Shown here: positions 49,459 to 60,688 of the stretch, one piece after another
Position numbering within the stretch: position 1 is the stretch's first letter
How the letters are laid out: the number at the start of each line of letters is the position of its first letter
Source of the DNA: Leuctra nigra
Lineage: Eukaryota; Arthropoda; Insecta; Plecoptera; Leuctridae
Length of the DNA stretch: 64,000 nt
Assembly: GCA_934045905.1 (NCBI GenBank)
Contig: OW203765.1
Span: 25,695,151 to 25,759,150, forward strand
Reading direction: 5' to 3'
Made by a program: the position numbers and the translations under genes
Notes under the pieces: generated by a model
What the model saw: the letters and a program-made list of their open reading frames with translations, nothing else
Database searches by the model: none
Told to the model about the DNA's origin: nothing

Positions 49459-50781
49459 CGTAATCTGACATTACAAGTTAGAAAATAAAATCATTATAAT
49501 ATCATAAACACTCTATTTCTTTCTCCATGAAATACTTGTTTTCACCTTAACTTCAAGTTTTATACATGACTTCAAGTACCTAATGATCACCCGTAGCAAT
49601 TATCTCTGTACTAGAACTTTTATCCTACCCAGTTTAACTATTAAAAACATAACCTTCTTCGTTTAGCAAAATAATTATAACATACAATTTTCAGTGCAAC
49701 ATTTTAACGAGCAGAATTCCATTTGAAACTAATCACAGCAATTTTTCTAGCGAGTATGCAAATATAGTTGGTACTCGAACAAAATGAGGGAATGGGAGTT
49801 AACTAGTGCCATTAAAAAACTAAACGTTTTAAATAGTATATAATTAACTATGGATGAATGATGAATGGAGGAGTCAAAAGATCTTTTCACGTCGATGAAA
49901 TTTATTAGTGGCCAACAAACTTTGAAGAATGTTCGTGTGCCATCTTACGTGAAAAATATCTTTTGAAAATTAATGATTTTTAGGAGTCGTTAGTCAAAGA
50001 TTTTATAAATATAATTATTGGTTGCGTGAAGGGAAAATGAATTTACAAGAAATACAAGACTATCTATCAGTTTATTATAAAACACATGTAACGAATACTA
50101 AATATATTCAGAGAAAAATAACTTAGTTCCAGAGCACGAAGAAAGCTGCAGGACAAATAAAAAACGTATTTCACGCATTCTCAGTATTTAAGTGACATAA
50201 AGGGCGAAAATACTATTGGTCCAACAGATAAGGGAACAGAATACACACAAAAATGCTCCGTTTTGTGTATTTATCATGGTCTAGCTTTTGAGTTATCAAA
50301 AGTAATTAGAAAACACACATAATATAAACACACATAATTTTCCAAGATAAGAAGCATTTTTCGTAAATTCAATTCAAGTTCTCTCATGTTACAGAAAATT
50401 ATACCTATAATGAGTTATTTTATGCCCTTAATCTTGAGATTACTTTTATTTTGATTTAGCACTTCTCTAAAAGTTAGCGTAAATATTCTCAGCATTTCTG
50501 AAAAAGTGCCCACACTTATTGATTAATCACTAACATAGTTCGGCCATAATTCAATATAATTACTTATCTGCGTACCATGAGAACCTACGAATAAAGACAC
50601 TTTATTCATAAGTTAAAATCTAGAAGATACAGTATAAAAAAATTATAAAAAATAATTTCGAAGATAACAAAATCTACAAAATGTTCTATTATTAAAAATT
50701 CAGTCTAGATTAAGCAGTTGGCCGTTTCACTTTGAATTTGACACACGCTCACCGCCTCCTGTCCCGCCATCCTCCTCACGA
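49459..50781. other. AT-rich region, 3' flank of the secreted-protein gene
   Basis: No gene seen. AATAAAG at 50591 is on the wrong strand; TTTATT near 50602 (AATAAA on the - strand) could serve as the secreted-protein poly(A) signal. Confidence 0.4.
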
Positions 50782-51400
50782 TTACGTCAACAGACGGTGA
50801 TATTTCGCCGGCTTCTTGCTCTTCTCGATGACATAGAACGAGTGCGGCTTCCCGTTCCCGTTGAAGTACTTATTAATCCTGGTCTTCTGTACGGGCGGCA
50901 CGGGAACGTAATACGACACGGCGGGTTTCTCCAACCTCGTCACCTTCCTCGTCATGTACCCGTGCATCAGCGACGTCGGTTTCTCTACGTGGACGACCTT
51001 CAACGGCGTCACATCATTGGAAACGACGTCATTGCGTCGAGAAGTATATCGTCGGGAGTCCGCCATCTTATTTAGAGTCGGTAGATTCCAGTGGTAAATC
51101 TTTCCGGGTTTTCCGTTGCTCTTGAATCCCATTTGTAACTTCTTCAACTTGTTCGGGCCGCTGTTTGGTTTGAAGTGAGAGTAGTAGTAAGGATTGGGCG
51201 GGAGTTTGATGACGAACATGTGGGAGTCGGCGTTCGAGCCTCGAGACTCGCTGGCGAGGCGTTTGCGGTGATGATTCGGGGCGGGATGGCGACGAGAGAG
51301 GCCCAACTTCTTCATGAGGTCGTGGTTCTTGGAGGTCTCCTTGGTCGGCGACGACGACATTGCGCTGACGACCACGATCAGGGACACCAGCACGATCAAT
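50782..51400 (-). CDS. Small secreted protein, insect type, function unknown (last exon)
   Basis: The exon starts after acceptor GTTCCAG (- strand, 51401-51407) with one base finishing a codon, then LIVLVSLIVVVSA, a signal-peptide core. The initiator Met is therefore expected in a short upstream exon that I cannot place; an ATG does occur at codon 14 but would cut off the signal. The mature part of about 190 residues is basic. It holds RGSNADSHMFVIKLPPNPYY, GKPGKIYHWNLPTLNKM, several Tyr/Pro-rich patches and VPVPPVQKTRINKYFNGN, ending KPAKYHRLLT. FVIKLPPNPYYY and GKPxKIYHWNLP recall uncharacterised secreted or cuticle-associated insect proteins; that is from memory. GC-rich third positions in AT-rich surroundings support real coding. 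Confidence 0.75.
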
Positions 51401-51442
51401 CTGGAACACGATGAGGAGTTGTTGAAACAGATCGTCGATCCT

Positions 51443-51465
51443 TAGAAGTGAAGTGAAGTGAAGTG
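51443..51465. repeat. (GAAGT)n short tandem repeat
   Basis: Four to five GAAGT units within the intron 5' of the secreted-protein exon. Confidence 0.85.
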
Positions 51466-51737
51466 ACTAACAAGAAGTGTTATAACTTTCAGATGTATTT
51501 GTAATCAAGTTATATTGATTCAAGTTATATGGTACACATAAACTACCTATACTCTGTCGAGCCTCCCAGTTAGTATTCAGGAAATGGTTTGGTTTTATTC
51601 AAACCTTAATCTGGTACGCATAAATATTCTCCTTTGAGGGCTGTATATAAAAGTCAGGTCGAGAAGAATACAGTAGTAAATGTATATGTATGTAACTATG
51701 GTTAGGAAGTAAAATATAATTGTTGGGGGTGAAAAAA

Positions 51738-51887
51738 GTTGGCTCAGGTGTAGATACATGCTCTGAATTGTAATCCGGAGGTTCCGGGATCTATTCCTAC
51801 TGTCGTCTTTCCTGAAACTTCAGTCGCGAGGCAAATGATGGGAAGGTTCTCTACTAATAGCCCACGACCCTTCCGACCGTCATTATA
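51738..51887 (+). repeat. tRNA-like SINE abutting the large foldback
   Basis: TTGGCTCAGGTGTAGATACA resembles an A box. GGTTCCGGGATCTATTCC is a B-box-like word about 35 bases on. The body leads straight into the first base of the left foldback arm. Confidence 0.45.
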
Positions 51888-52621
51888 ATGTTGTACAAAA
51901 ACAAAAACTTGTAAAAAAAAACTGCCAAGCACCTTCCCACTTAAAACAATTGAGATCTAAAAGAAGGGCCAAGCAATAATATATTGTTTAAACATTTTCG
52001 CACTTAAAATTCGTGAAATCATTTCGCCCAGTTACTGCCGCCAAGCACAACACTAAAAACCTAATGTTGTGTCCAAATTTGAAGAATACAATCTAAGTGA
52101 ACCATCATTGTAAATTTAACAAAATTATAAAAATTAAAAACGACTTCAAAATAAATTTAAAATTGAAATTAAAAAAATTAAAAATAAAGCTAGGCGCATT
52201 GTGTCAAGAAGAAGGCAACATAAGAAAGAAGATGACGATAAAGGAGCCGAAGAAAGACAGAAAGTAGGAAGAAGATAGAGGAAGTCTACAATATGGTCGG
52301 TGCAAATTCAATGCGCCAAGCTTTATTTTTAATTTTTTTAATTTCAATTTTAAATTTATTTTGAAGTCGTTTTTAATTTTTATAATTTTGTTAAATTTAC
52401 AATGATGGTTCACTTAGATTGTATTCTTCAAATTTGGACACAACATTAGGTTTTTAGTGTTGTGCTTGGCGGCAGTAACTGGGCGAAATGATTTCACGAA
52501 TTTTAAGTGCGAAAATGTTTAAACAATATATTATTGCTTGGCCCTTCTTTTAGATCTCAATTGTTTTAAGTGGGAAGGTGCTTGGCAGTTTTTTTTACAA
52601 GTTTTTGTTTTTGTACAACAT
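51888..52621. mobile_element. Large foldback element with GCCAAGC motifs (FB-B)
   Basis: Arms 51888-52200 and 52310-52621 (about 313 bp each) look almost perfectly complementary, with a 110-bp purine-rich loop. The outer end is ATGTTGTACAAAAACAAAAA; the loop end is AGGCGCATTG / AATGCGCCAAGC. GCCAAGC occurs three times per arm (51924, 51968, 52040). No coding capacity. Confidence 0.9.
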
Positions 52622-53780
52622 GTCATATGGGGTATAAGTTTATAGCAGCTTTCACTGATCATTAAGTGTTACCTATCATTACAGTTAACGCCAACAACGT
52701 CACTTCTTGTCTAAAGTTTTCTGTTTTTATTTCAATAGTTCCGAAGTTAGTATAACGAAAGGGTCCATTTCTTTTGGTTGAATTTGAGTTATATCAAATT
52801 ATAATTTGTTAAAAGTTCACAGCTTTGAGTCATGTGAATAACGTAAATTGTAGGTGTATTGTTTCAGTGTAAACCGGAATTTGTGCGTTCATCTCGTAAA
52901 ACGCGTATTTGTCGCCACTAGGTAAACTGAAAGGTACACGAAAGATGATTGCAAATGCGTTTCCTCATTTTTAAATTCTCCCATGTTCACTCTTTTATGT
53001 CAAAGTTCCGAAGTATAAACTCAATTGGTAAAGCGTGCAGGCTTACAGATGTTTACAACACATTTTAAATAAAATCCGGATGGTTTTTGGAAGGCAATGT
53101 AACTTAAAAGGAACTTAGTTAAGATTAACTAGCTGAGCCACCTGGTGTGTATAGTGCTGGTGGGAAGGAGTATGACGGGTGATGAAATTTACGCTACCCG
53201 CCTTACTCGCCTATGTACACGGATAGCATGGGCCGGCCTATACCTGGCATCTCCACCTCTCTGCCTCTCCCTGTCAGGTCAACTTAATGTTTACATTTGT
53301 TTGTTCATGGCAAATACGATCGATGTCCATTTAGTATTGTTGTCTTCTTCTATAGGTACTTGTAAACAGTTATCGAGCTTGCATTTTAATTAGTCCACTG
53401 ATCTTATTTAGTGATTATTATATTGTTTTGTGATGTTGCTGTGGAAGATAATATTTTCATATTTTCAAACCAGGAAACAACTTCGTGATATTGCCTAGAT
53501 ACTTGAAGAATATTATTGTATTGCCGATGTAAACAAGCCAGACCACTTTCGTATATAACGTTCGCATCAAAACCAATGTTTATTTTATTAGTGTCAAATT
53601 AGGAGGAACATCAGTTTCAGTTTCATTTATTTCCATTAAACAATGTCACTTGATGAGACTTTGACTCACAGTTTGGAAATAAATCATGACAATTTAAAAG
53701 CGTTTTATTATTCTAACTTTTTAACGTAAGCATTGTTGGATGATGAAATGAAATTTAAATCTCTCATACCCACAGATTTC
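52622..53780. other. AT-rich intergenic DNA
   Basis: No gene recognised; the open frame at 53145-53393 has no domain and no splice context. Confidence 0.4.
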
Positions 53781-54540
53781 CATTAATTATCATGGACCAT
53801 TTAGTGTAGTTTCTTGTTTATTGTAACCGAGCTTCTAAGATTGACAGATTACAACATCTGAAATAATGAAATAATTTTTACTAAGTTGTAAACACCTAAT
53901 AAACCTAGTAATGGAGCCATTTTGTGTGGTTTCTTGTTTCGTATCTGAACCATCAAGATCGACAAATTTGCATAATTAAAATAATTAAATTTATTTTAGA
54001 AACTTAAAGTTGTGATCACGTAATGGATGCACGTAATGGAGCCTTTTTGTGTGGTTTCTTGTTTCGTGTTGTTCTTGTTTCTTGTTGAGCCACCAATATT
54101 GACAAATTAACTCTATTTTAAATAATATATAAGTGTGACAAATGAAAAGTTGTAAACACGTAATACACTGAATATTAGTAATGGAGCCTTTACTGAATTT
54201 TACTATTTACTAAATTACCTGAATTTTACATAATTAAATAATTCGGATAAATTAAAAGCTGTGACAACCTTATGCACCCAGTAATGGAGCCTTTTTTGTG
54301 TGGTTTCTAGTTTAGTAACTGAGCCACCAAGATTCTGTTGATTAGCATGACCACGAATTGTTTTATTGCACAACTTTACGTACAACGTGTACATTGACAA
54401 TCATTATTAGAGTCCAATGAGTATAATATTAAAAAGAGTTGCTATGTAATCGTTGAATGTATTCGGATTAACATTTTGAATATATACACAAGAAGGTTAA
54501 ACATTTTTTAAGTAAAGAAAAAGATAAAAAAATAAAACAT

Positions 54541-54660
54541 TTGTTACGGGGATCGAACCCGGCAACGCCGTGATCGAAGTCACTTGCCTCATGTGACCGA
54601 GCCAATTCGCCACACTGAAATTAAACCTGTGAAGTATATCAAAGAAGAAAGGTAGAGCGT
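54541..54660 (-). repeat. tRNA-like SINE module (copy 1)
   Basis: On the - strand AATTGGCTCGGTCACATGAG (A-box region) and GGGTTCGATCCCCG (B box) are about 45 bases apart. The anticodon stem is poor, so this is not a working tRNA. The conserved block TCAAAGAAGAAAGG and GGTAGAGCGTAAA adjoins it on the + strand. Confidence 0.6.
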
Positions 54661-55482
54661 AAAACGACGTGCGCAATTCCTGTTTCCCTGATATCTTCAC
54701 TGTTCACGATGGCAACCGGCGTGCCGCGATGGCGATGTTACTGTCTATTGATGATCTTCACAGCATCCATTGGTAGTCTCATTTATTAAAAATGTACCAG
54801 AGCACCAGAGCATTAGTCTCTTAGAGTATTAGGAGCAAAGAGCACCTAATATACCTAGTAATGGAGCCTTTTTGTGTGGTTTATTGTTTCGTAACTGAGC
54901 CATCAAGATTGACAAATTAGCATAATTAAAATAATTAAATTAATTTTAGAACCTAATGCACGTAATGGATGCACGTAATGGAGCCTTTTTGTCTGGTTTC
55001 TTGTTTCGTAATGTTCTTGTTTCTTGTTGAGCCACCAATATTGACAAATTAACTCTATTTTAAATAATTAAATAAGTGTGACAAATGAAAAGTTGTAAAC
55101 ACCTAATACTCTGAATATTAGTTATGGAGCCTTCACTGAATTGTACTATTTACTTAATTAACTGTATTTTACATAATTAAATAATTCGGATAAATTAAAA
55201 GCTGTGACAACCTTATGCACCCAGTAATGGAACCTTTTTTGTGTGGTTTCTAGTTTAGTAACTGAGCCACCAAGATTCTGTTGATTAGCATGACCACGAA
55301 TTGTTTTATTGCACAACTTTACGTACAACGTGTACATTGACAATCATTACTAGAGTCCAATGAGTATAATATTAAAAAGAGTAGCTATGTAATCGTTGAA
55401 TGTATTCGGATTAACATTTTGAATATATACACAAGAAGGTTAAACATTTTTTAAGTAAATAAAAAGATAAAAAATAAAACGT

Positions 55483-55604
55483 TTGTTACGGGGATCGAAC
55501 CCGGCAACGCCGTGATCGAAGTCACTTGCCTCATGTGACCGAGCCAATTCGCCACACTGATTTATAAACCTGTGTAGTATATCAAAGAAGAAAGGTGGAG
55601 CGTA
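55483..55604 (-). repeat. tRNA-like SINE module (copy 2)
   Basis: Duplicate of the module at 54541 through the 943-bp duplication; the tRNA-like part is nearly identical. Confidence 0.6.
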
Positions 55605-55794
55605 AAACGACGTGCGCAATTCCTGATTCCCTGATATCTTCAGTGTTCACGATGGCAACTGGCGTGCCGCGATTGCGATGTTTCGGTCTATTGATGATCT
55701 TCACAGCATCCCTGGACCTCTCATTTGAATATATATCCATGAAGGTATCATCGCTTATACAAATTAAAAAATAATATATGAAAAAAAAAGTTTT

Positions 55795-56232
55795 CCGGGA
55801 TCGGGAATCGAACGTGTTATGCAGATGTCGAAGCCAGCTGCCTTCCTAACATGAGCTATCAGTCCGATGGGAATTAGAGCCGCTGTTTAGTGTATCAAAG
55901 AAGAAGGGCGGAACGTAAATATTGATAATTTTCCCACTTCCGGTTTATATTTATTGATTTTTCTTGAAGTGGAGTGTCTAGCAATACATTGTCTTTATTG
56001 TTGCCAAATTTCAAAACTCTCGATGGACCCGTTTGACTTTTAAAATATTTAAAATTTAAAATTGTAATAACTTCACTTCCGGTCAAAATGTTTCAGATTT
56101 TCTTTCAAAGGGCACTGCTATAAATATGACTCTATGTCTCTGCCAAATTTCAACTCTCTAGGACAAACCGTTCAACCTGTGGAGAGGGGCAAACAAATTG
56201 ACCGTGCCTAACTAACTAACTAACTAACTAAC
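55795..56232. repeat. SINE/LINE-type element with diverged tRNA-like part and (TAAC)n tail
   Basis: A - strand tRNA-like segment (GATAGCTCATGTTAGGAAGG, then CGTTCGATTCCC) lies at 55800-55885. Next on the + strand come AAAGAAGAAGGGCGGAACGT, a body with two CACTTCCGGT words and CCAAATTTCAACTCTCTAGG, and a TAAC tetranucleotide tail (56209-56232) typical of RTE/SINE 3' ends. Confidence 0.6.
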
Positions 56233-57743
56233 ATGAAAGTCAATCCTTGCATGTTTGAGGCCCAAAATTCACCCCGAAGGGATGATCGCAGCACTTTGAT
56301 ATTTGGTTAGGTGTTGTCAGGTGGCTAAATATACCCGATAACCATGGTTTTCAACTTTCATTTCTAAATGCTTGCATGCGTACTGACACCCCGAAATCGG
56401 GCCCGAAGCGCTTGCAGTATAAGTCTGGTAGTAGCTCGCACGTTGTATTAGAGCGGTGCTTGGCAGCGTCGAGCTAGCGCCCGACTAGATCTTCCTACCA
56501 TCATAATCATTCATCCGTCGCCATTATTATTTTTAAGAAAGTCGTTATAAGGGATGATATTGACAATATGCGCTCACCCTTAATTTCCCTAAACTCACTT
56601 CTGTTTCCTCTACCATTTTATTACCATCTCCAAAATATCTGCGTCACGATTACATAAAAAAATATTACATTGCCATGTTTTAATATGAAATAACACATTT
56701 ACAACTCAGATGAAACATAGCATGGTCACGATAATAGCATCTTATAACAATGCGTTATGAACCGTTTTTATCGTTTAATGATTCCTAATAAATAAGACAA
56801 GATTGGTTTCTGGCGGCGTTCAATTTGTGTGTAAACGACAAGGATAACGGTGATTTGCCCGCCCCAGTGTTGAGCCGTGAAACTTGTTTCCATCATTCAT
56901 TCCCTACACCTCTGGCACTAAATCAAAACACAGACTCAGAGAAATATTTCATGCTATGATCGACACTTTAAATACGTTTCTCAATTGAAAAGAAATTCAA
57001 TCAGCGCTCATAGCTGATATGATGTTACTGATTCATGCGAAGACATTGTTGTGAAGGGAATTCCAATCTTGGTTGTTATACAGTGGAACAAAATTGATAA
57101 ACAGTTATTAATTTTTTCGATTTTCTTAGAAAGTTTTACTGATGAGTGTTTAATAATTGGTACTGTTATGTTTCATATATTTTTAAATTTATAATGAGTT
57201 TCAGAAAGTTTAGGTAGAAAATGTTGAAAAATATTTTTGTACAAAAAAGCTATTTGTACAAAGAAGCTATTTGTACAAAGATGCTATTTTCTTAAATGAA
57301 AGCGCTTGTATTGTTACAAGGGATGCGATCATATAAATCGACAACGTTGCTTTGCTCTCGCATCACAATTTTCTTATCTCAACAGTTTAGATCTATAGAT
57401 AAAAAGTATTCAAATAGCGGAATAAAATAGTTTAAGGATGCATTATTATAACTTTAATAAAATTGTTAATGAATTTAGCTCAGAGTTTATTACAATTGAG
57501 ACCACAAATTTGAATGATTTTTATTTTTCGAATAAATTACCATTGACTGTGAAAAAATAATCAGGTGATTCTGAAATCGAAGATATATCTTTGTGTCAAA
57601 TTTCAGATTGATCAGAGGATTAATCTGAACTGTACAATGGAAAGAGCATGAAAATTTATACTGCCAAAACATACAAGTTACAACTCTACCAAAAAATAAA
57701 TATATAGGTAAATATTTTATTCAACTCTAGTGCACTTATTGTA
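56233..57743. other. AT-rich intergenic DNA
   Basis: No gene recognised. Three tandem GCTATTTGTACAAA-type words at 57248-57290. Confidence 0.45.
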
Positions 57744-57753
57744 ATGCCTATAG

Positions 57754-58140
57754 GCAGCGTGTTTAGACAACAGATAGCGCTACAAAAAGTACAGACAGAG
57801 CCACCTAATCTGTGGGAAGGAAGCTTACCTTTGGCAAGGCGTCCAAGTCGCTGCAGTTATATGTTATGTTGCTGCACATATTACGCATTATCACTCCTTA
57901 AAATTTACACATGTTTATCTAATGTTTATTCGCCTACAAAATATTAACAACAAAGTGTTCACAATTTCACTGAATCTGATCACAATATTAATTTGCGCGA
58001 CTTAGTTCTGATTCCGAAATATTTTGAGTACATTTGTTGACATCTGATCGGTTGCTAGGTCACGGCCAATGAGAAATGAAACAGTTGAAGATCATTCCCA
58101 CAAATGTTGCTTATTTCTGTCACTCGTGGCGAACACTCGG
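57754..58140 (-). mobile_element. Dispersed element with 9-bp target duplication
   Basis: Flanked by TGCCTATAG on both sides (57745-57753, 58141-58149). Homologous, inverted, to 40427-40842. The ends GCAGCGTGTT and CCGAGTGTTC (read inward) share a weak terminal similarity. A 9-bp duplication fits Merlin- or Mutator-type transposons or a retroposed element; undecided. Confidence 0.7.
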
Positions 58141-58149
58141 TGCCTATAG

Positions 58150-60555
58150 TAATTTTAGTTGTAAACAGGAACAATTATGAAATGTCCATCAGCATTAAAC
58201 TTGAGTGATGGAAAATTATGTTATTGATGGAAGGTAAATTACAGTTCATGTATGTTTCTAACTATAGTGTCATAGTTACGTTTAACTATTAGAGCAATTA
58301 AGAAGATACCTAAGAAAATACCTACTTAACACAATTATCTATAATACTTCTACATTTAATATAATATAATGTGTTTATCTCATAACTGTAATATATTACA
58401 TAATTACTTACTCTAGTGATGTCATAATGAGTGGCTATAGACTACCGATTACCGAAGGACGCAGGTAAACTTAATTTTTCATTGTATTGAACTAAATTAT
58501 ACGCTTTTCAACCACGAAATGTCAGTTGGCTATGGATAATAAGTACATTAAATTTCTTTGAATATCTTTTGACATCCTTGAATTTCAAAATCAAACTATT
58601 AACATGATTTCATCTTTGCCCAATAACAAATCGAAACCAACAGTCAGATTTCGGCAGTAAAATCAAATTACTTCCTGGATATTTTAAAAATCATTCGTGC
58701 ATAAGATCTATGGGAATACGGTTAAGAAATTTCAAATAATTTGTCAAATAATCTGTAACCACAATCTCGCTAAAGCGAACAGATGTTCCTTGAAAATGCA
58801 TCAAAATGTTCCATGCCGATGTTAAGAGTGTACAACAAGACCATTATTGATAATTTATAAATTTTTGATTAGTAACCTGGTCGGCCTGCCTAAATAATAA
58901 CTACCATTAAACCCTGACTGGCCCAAGCGATGTTGTTTAGTGTTTAAAGGCTTGGCCAAATTTAGTTCCACTTTTATAAAAAGCTGTTTTGATAATTTTA
59001 ATTTGGTTCACGCAAAGAAGAACAAGTTGACCGTTTCGGCGATGAATTTTTTTTCGTCGATTTAAAACCAAGAACGGGTCGTCTGAATGTATTATTGGAC
59101 TGTTTTATTTCACGGGTTCAATATACTTATTTGAAAAGTTCATCGTCCAAAAAAACAAAAGTTGAAATGTAAATGAGACTCAAGAAAAAAATTATCTGAT
59201 TCAAAATGTGGTATGAATTTTATTATACTAGTTGCATTTACCGCCCAGGTTGTTGGATTGTAGTCTCGTGACTCAGGTTCGAAACTAGTTACTGACTATC
59301 CTGATCGTGGTTTATTGTGATTTAGGTATCACTTTCGGAGCATAGTGGGATAGTTACAATTATAGACGCCTGGGGTATCTTAGGCCAGCCCTCAGGTTCC
59401 AATTCGTTCTTATCGGTCAGCATCCTTCTTTTACAATAATTACCATTTCAGAAGGGGTTTTTACTAAACAAATGAGCGAATTATATTTATGATGCGAATT
59501 AGTAGAAATTATGATAAGTAACATGTTTCAATATACAAATTTTATAAAATATTTAAAATTAAAGTCAAAATTTAGGATTTAATTTTTTTTGAAAATGATC
59601 TCACGGTTATCTTTTGTACTGAACGTAAAAAGAACCCCCCCCCCCCCCCCCCAATTAGCACAATCTCATGACAGTTTCCACCACAATCTCATCAAAACAA
59701 CAACACAGTCCACCGCATAATTTCGCGTCTGCATCTGCTTATGACGTAATTGTGATTGAGGTCGAAGAACTAGACGAAGAGGAAGAAAGCTTCCTGGCAG
59801 AAAGAAGTGGCAAGGCCGCGCATTGCACCATGGGTAGTCTCTCTCTCACTCACTCACGCCAGATGCGCTGCATGACGGGTAGACTCTATCTCTCTCACAC
59901 TGCATGATGGGTAGACTTGCTCTTGACATTTCCTCACCGGCCACTGCCAAGTCCATGGACAGGAGAAAAACATCACTTTCCATTTCAAACTTGTTATGCG
60001 AGATGTTTCTTTCGATATTTATAATAAAGTGAAACGAGAATTAATATTATTTACTTTTATGCACTCGGTTTTTAAGACCTTGAGAAATATCAACGATTGT
60101 AAAACGATTAAATAGTTATTTTTCTTCCTCTGTAACGGGATTCCATTCTTAGAGGTTTTTTATTGTCTATAATCAGATTCTAATTTGATTTGAAAAGTTC
60201 ACTAACTTCAGAAATTAAAAAGTATAAGATATTTAAAAAGCTTCCTCTCACCGTGTTGGTAATCATATATTTTCTAAGTTATGATGAAATTTTAGTTTCA
60301 TCTGATCAAACTAAAATTTGGCAACCATCTTGGACAATTTCATTACGAAATAGTGTAATGGTTGAAAAATTAAAATTGCTTCTCCATCACACGGTGTGAC
60401 CGATGTAGAGTTATTTGAATGTTTGCAAAAAGTTATTGTTTCATACTTTTTTAATCAAAAAACGTAAACATTTTTGAATCAGTGTCCTAATCCACCTGAT
60501 ATCACAGAGTAGAGTTAACATACCTATACAGATGGGGGAATCAAACAGTTTCATA
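58150..60555. other. AT-rich region with a C homopolymer and a possible SINE head
   Basis: About 18 consecutive C at 59635-59652. GTTGTTGGATTGTAGTCTCG with CAGGTTCGAAAC near 59250-59285 resembles a tRNA-derived head. GGGTAGACTC-type short repeats at 59829-59910. No gene recognised. Confidence 0.4.
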
Positions 60556-60686
60556 CACGCTAAATTTGATTGAGTGAAAATCGCCCAAAAATGAGTTAAA
60601 TCCACTCAAAAATGTTACAAAATTGTTTCTTTTTGAGTGGATTTAACTCATTTTTGAGCGATTTGCACTCAATCAAATTCAGCGTG
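60556..60686. mobile_element. Palindromic mariner-type MITE
   Basis: TA flanks (60554-60555, 60687-60688). 131 bp; arms of about 57 bp starting CACGCTAAATTTGATTGAGT and meeting at a short loop near 60617. Confidence 0.75.
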
Positions 60687-60688
60687 TA

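Larger units (their letters stand above)
53795..55730. repeat. Nested tandem repeat: about 120-bp units inside a 943-bp duplication
   Basis: Units starting TAATGGAGCCTTTTTGTGTG recur about every 100-150 bp from 53795. A larger block (about 53890-54785) is repeated at about 54840-55728, offset 943-950 bp, including the tRNA-like module and its flank. The copies differ by scattered substitutions and small indels. Confidence 0.88.

Noticed and set aside
51068..51409. Overlapping frames on the secreted-protein exon
   Set aside because: Out-of-frame shadows; the frame with signal peptide and acceptor phase is 50782-51400.
54541..54612. Functional tRNA gene on the - strand
   Set aside because: A and B boxes are present but the anticodon stem-loop and acceptor stem do not fold properly, and it is part of a repeated module.
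53795..55730. CRISPR-like array
   Set aside because: Units are contiguous, about 120 bp and imperfect, with no fixed-length unique spacers; an animal tandem repeat.
59668..59907. 79-codon frame with an acidic stretch
   Set aside because: Short tandem GGGTAGACTC repeats, no splice context, no domain.
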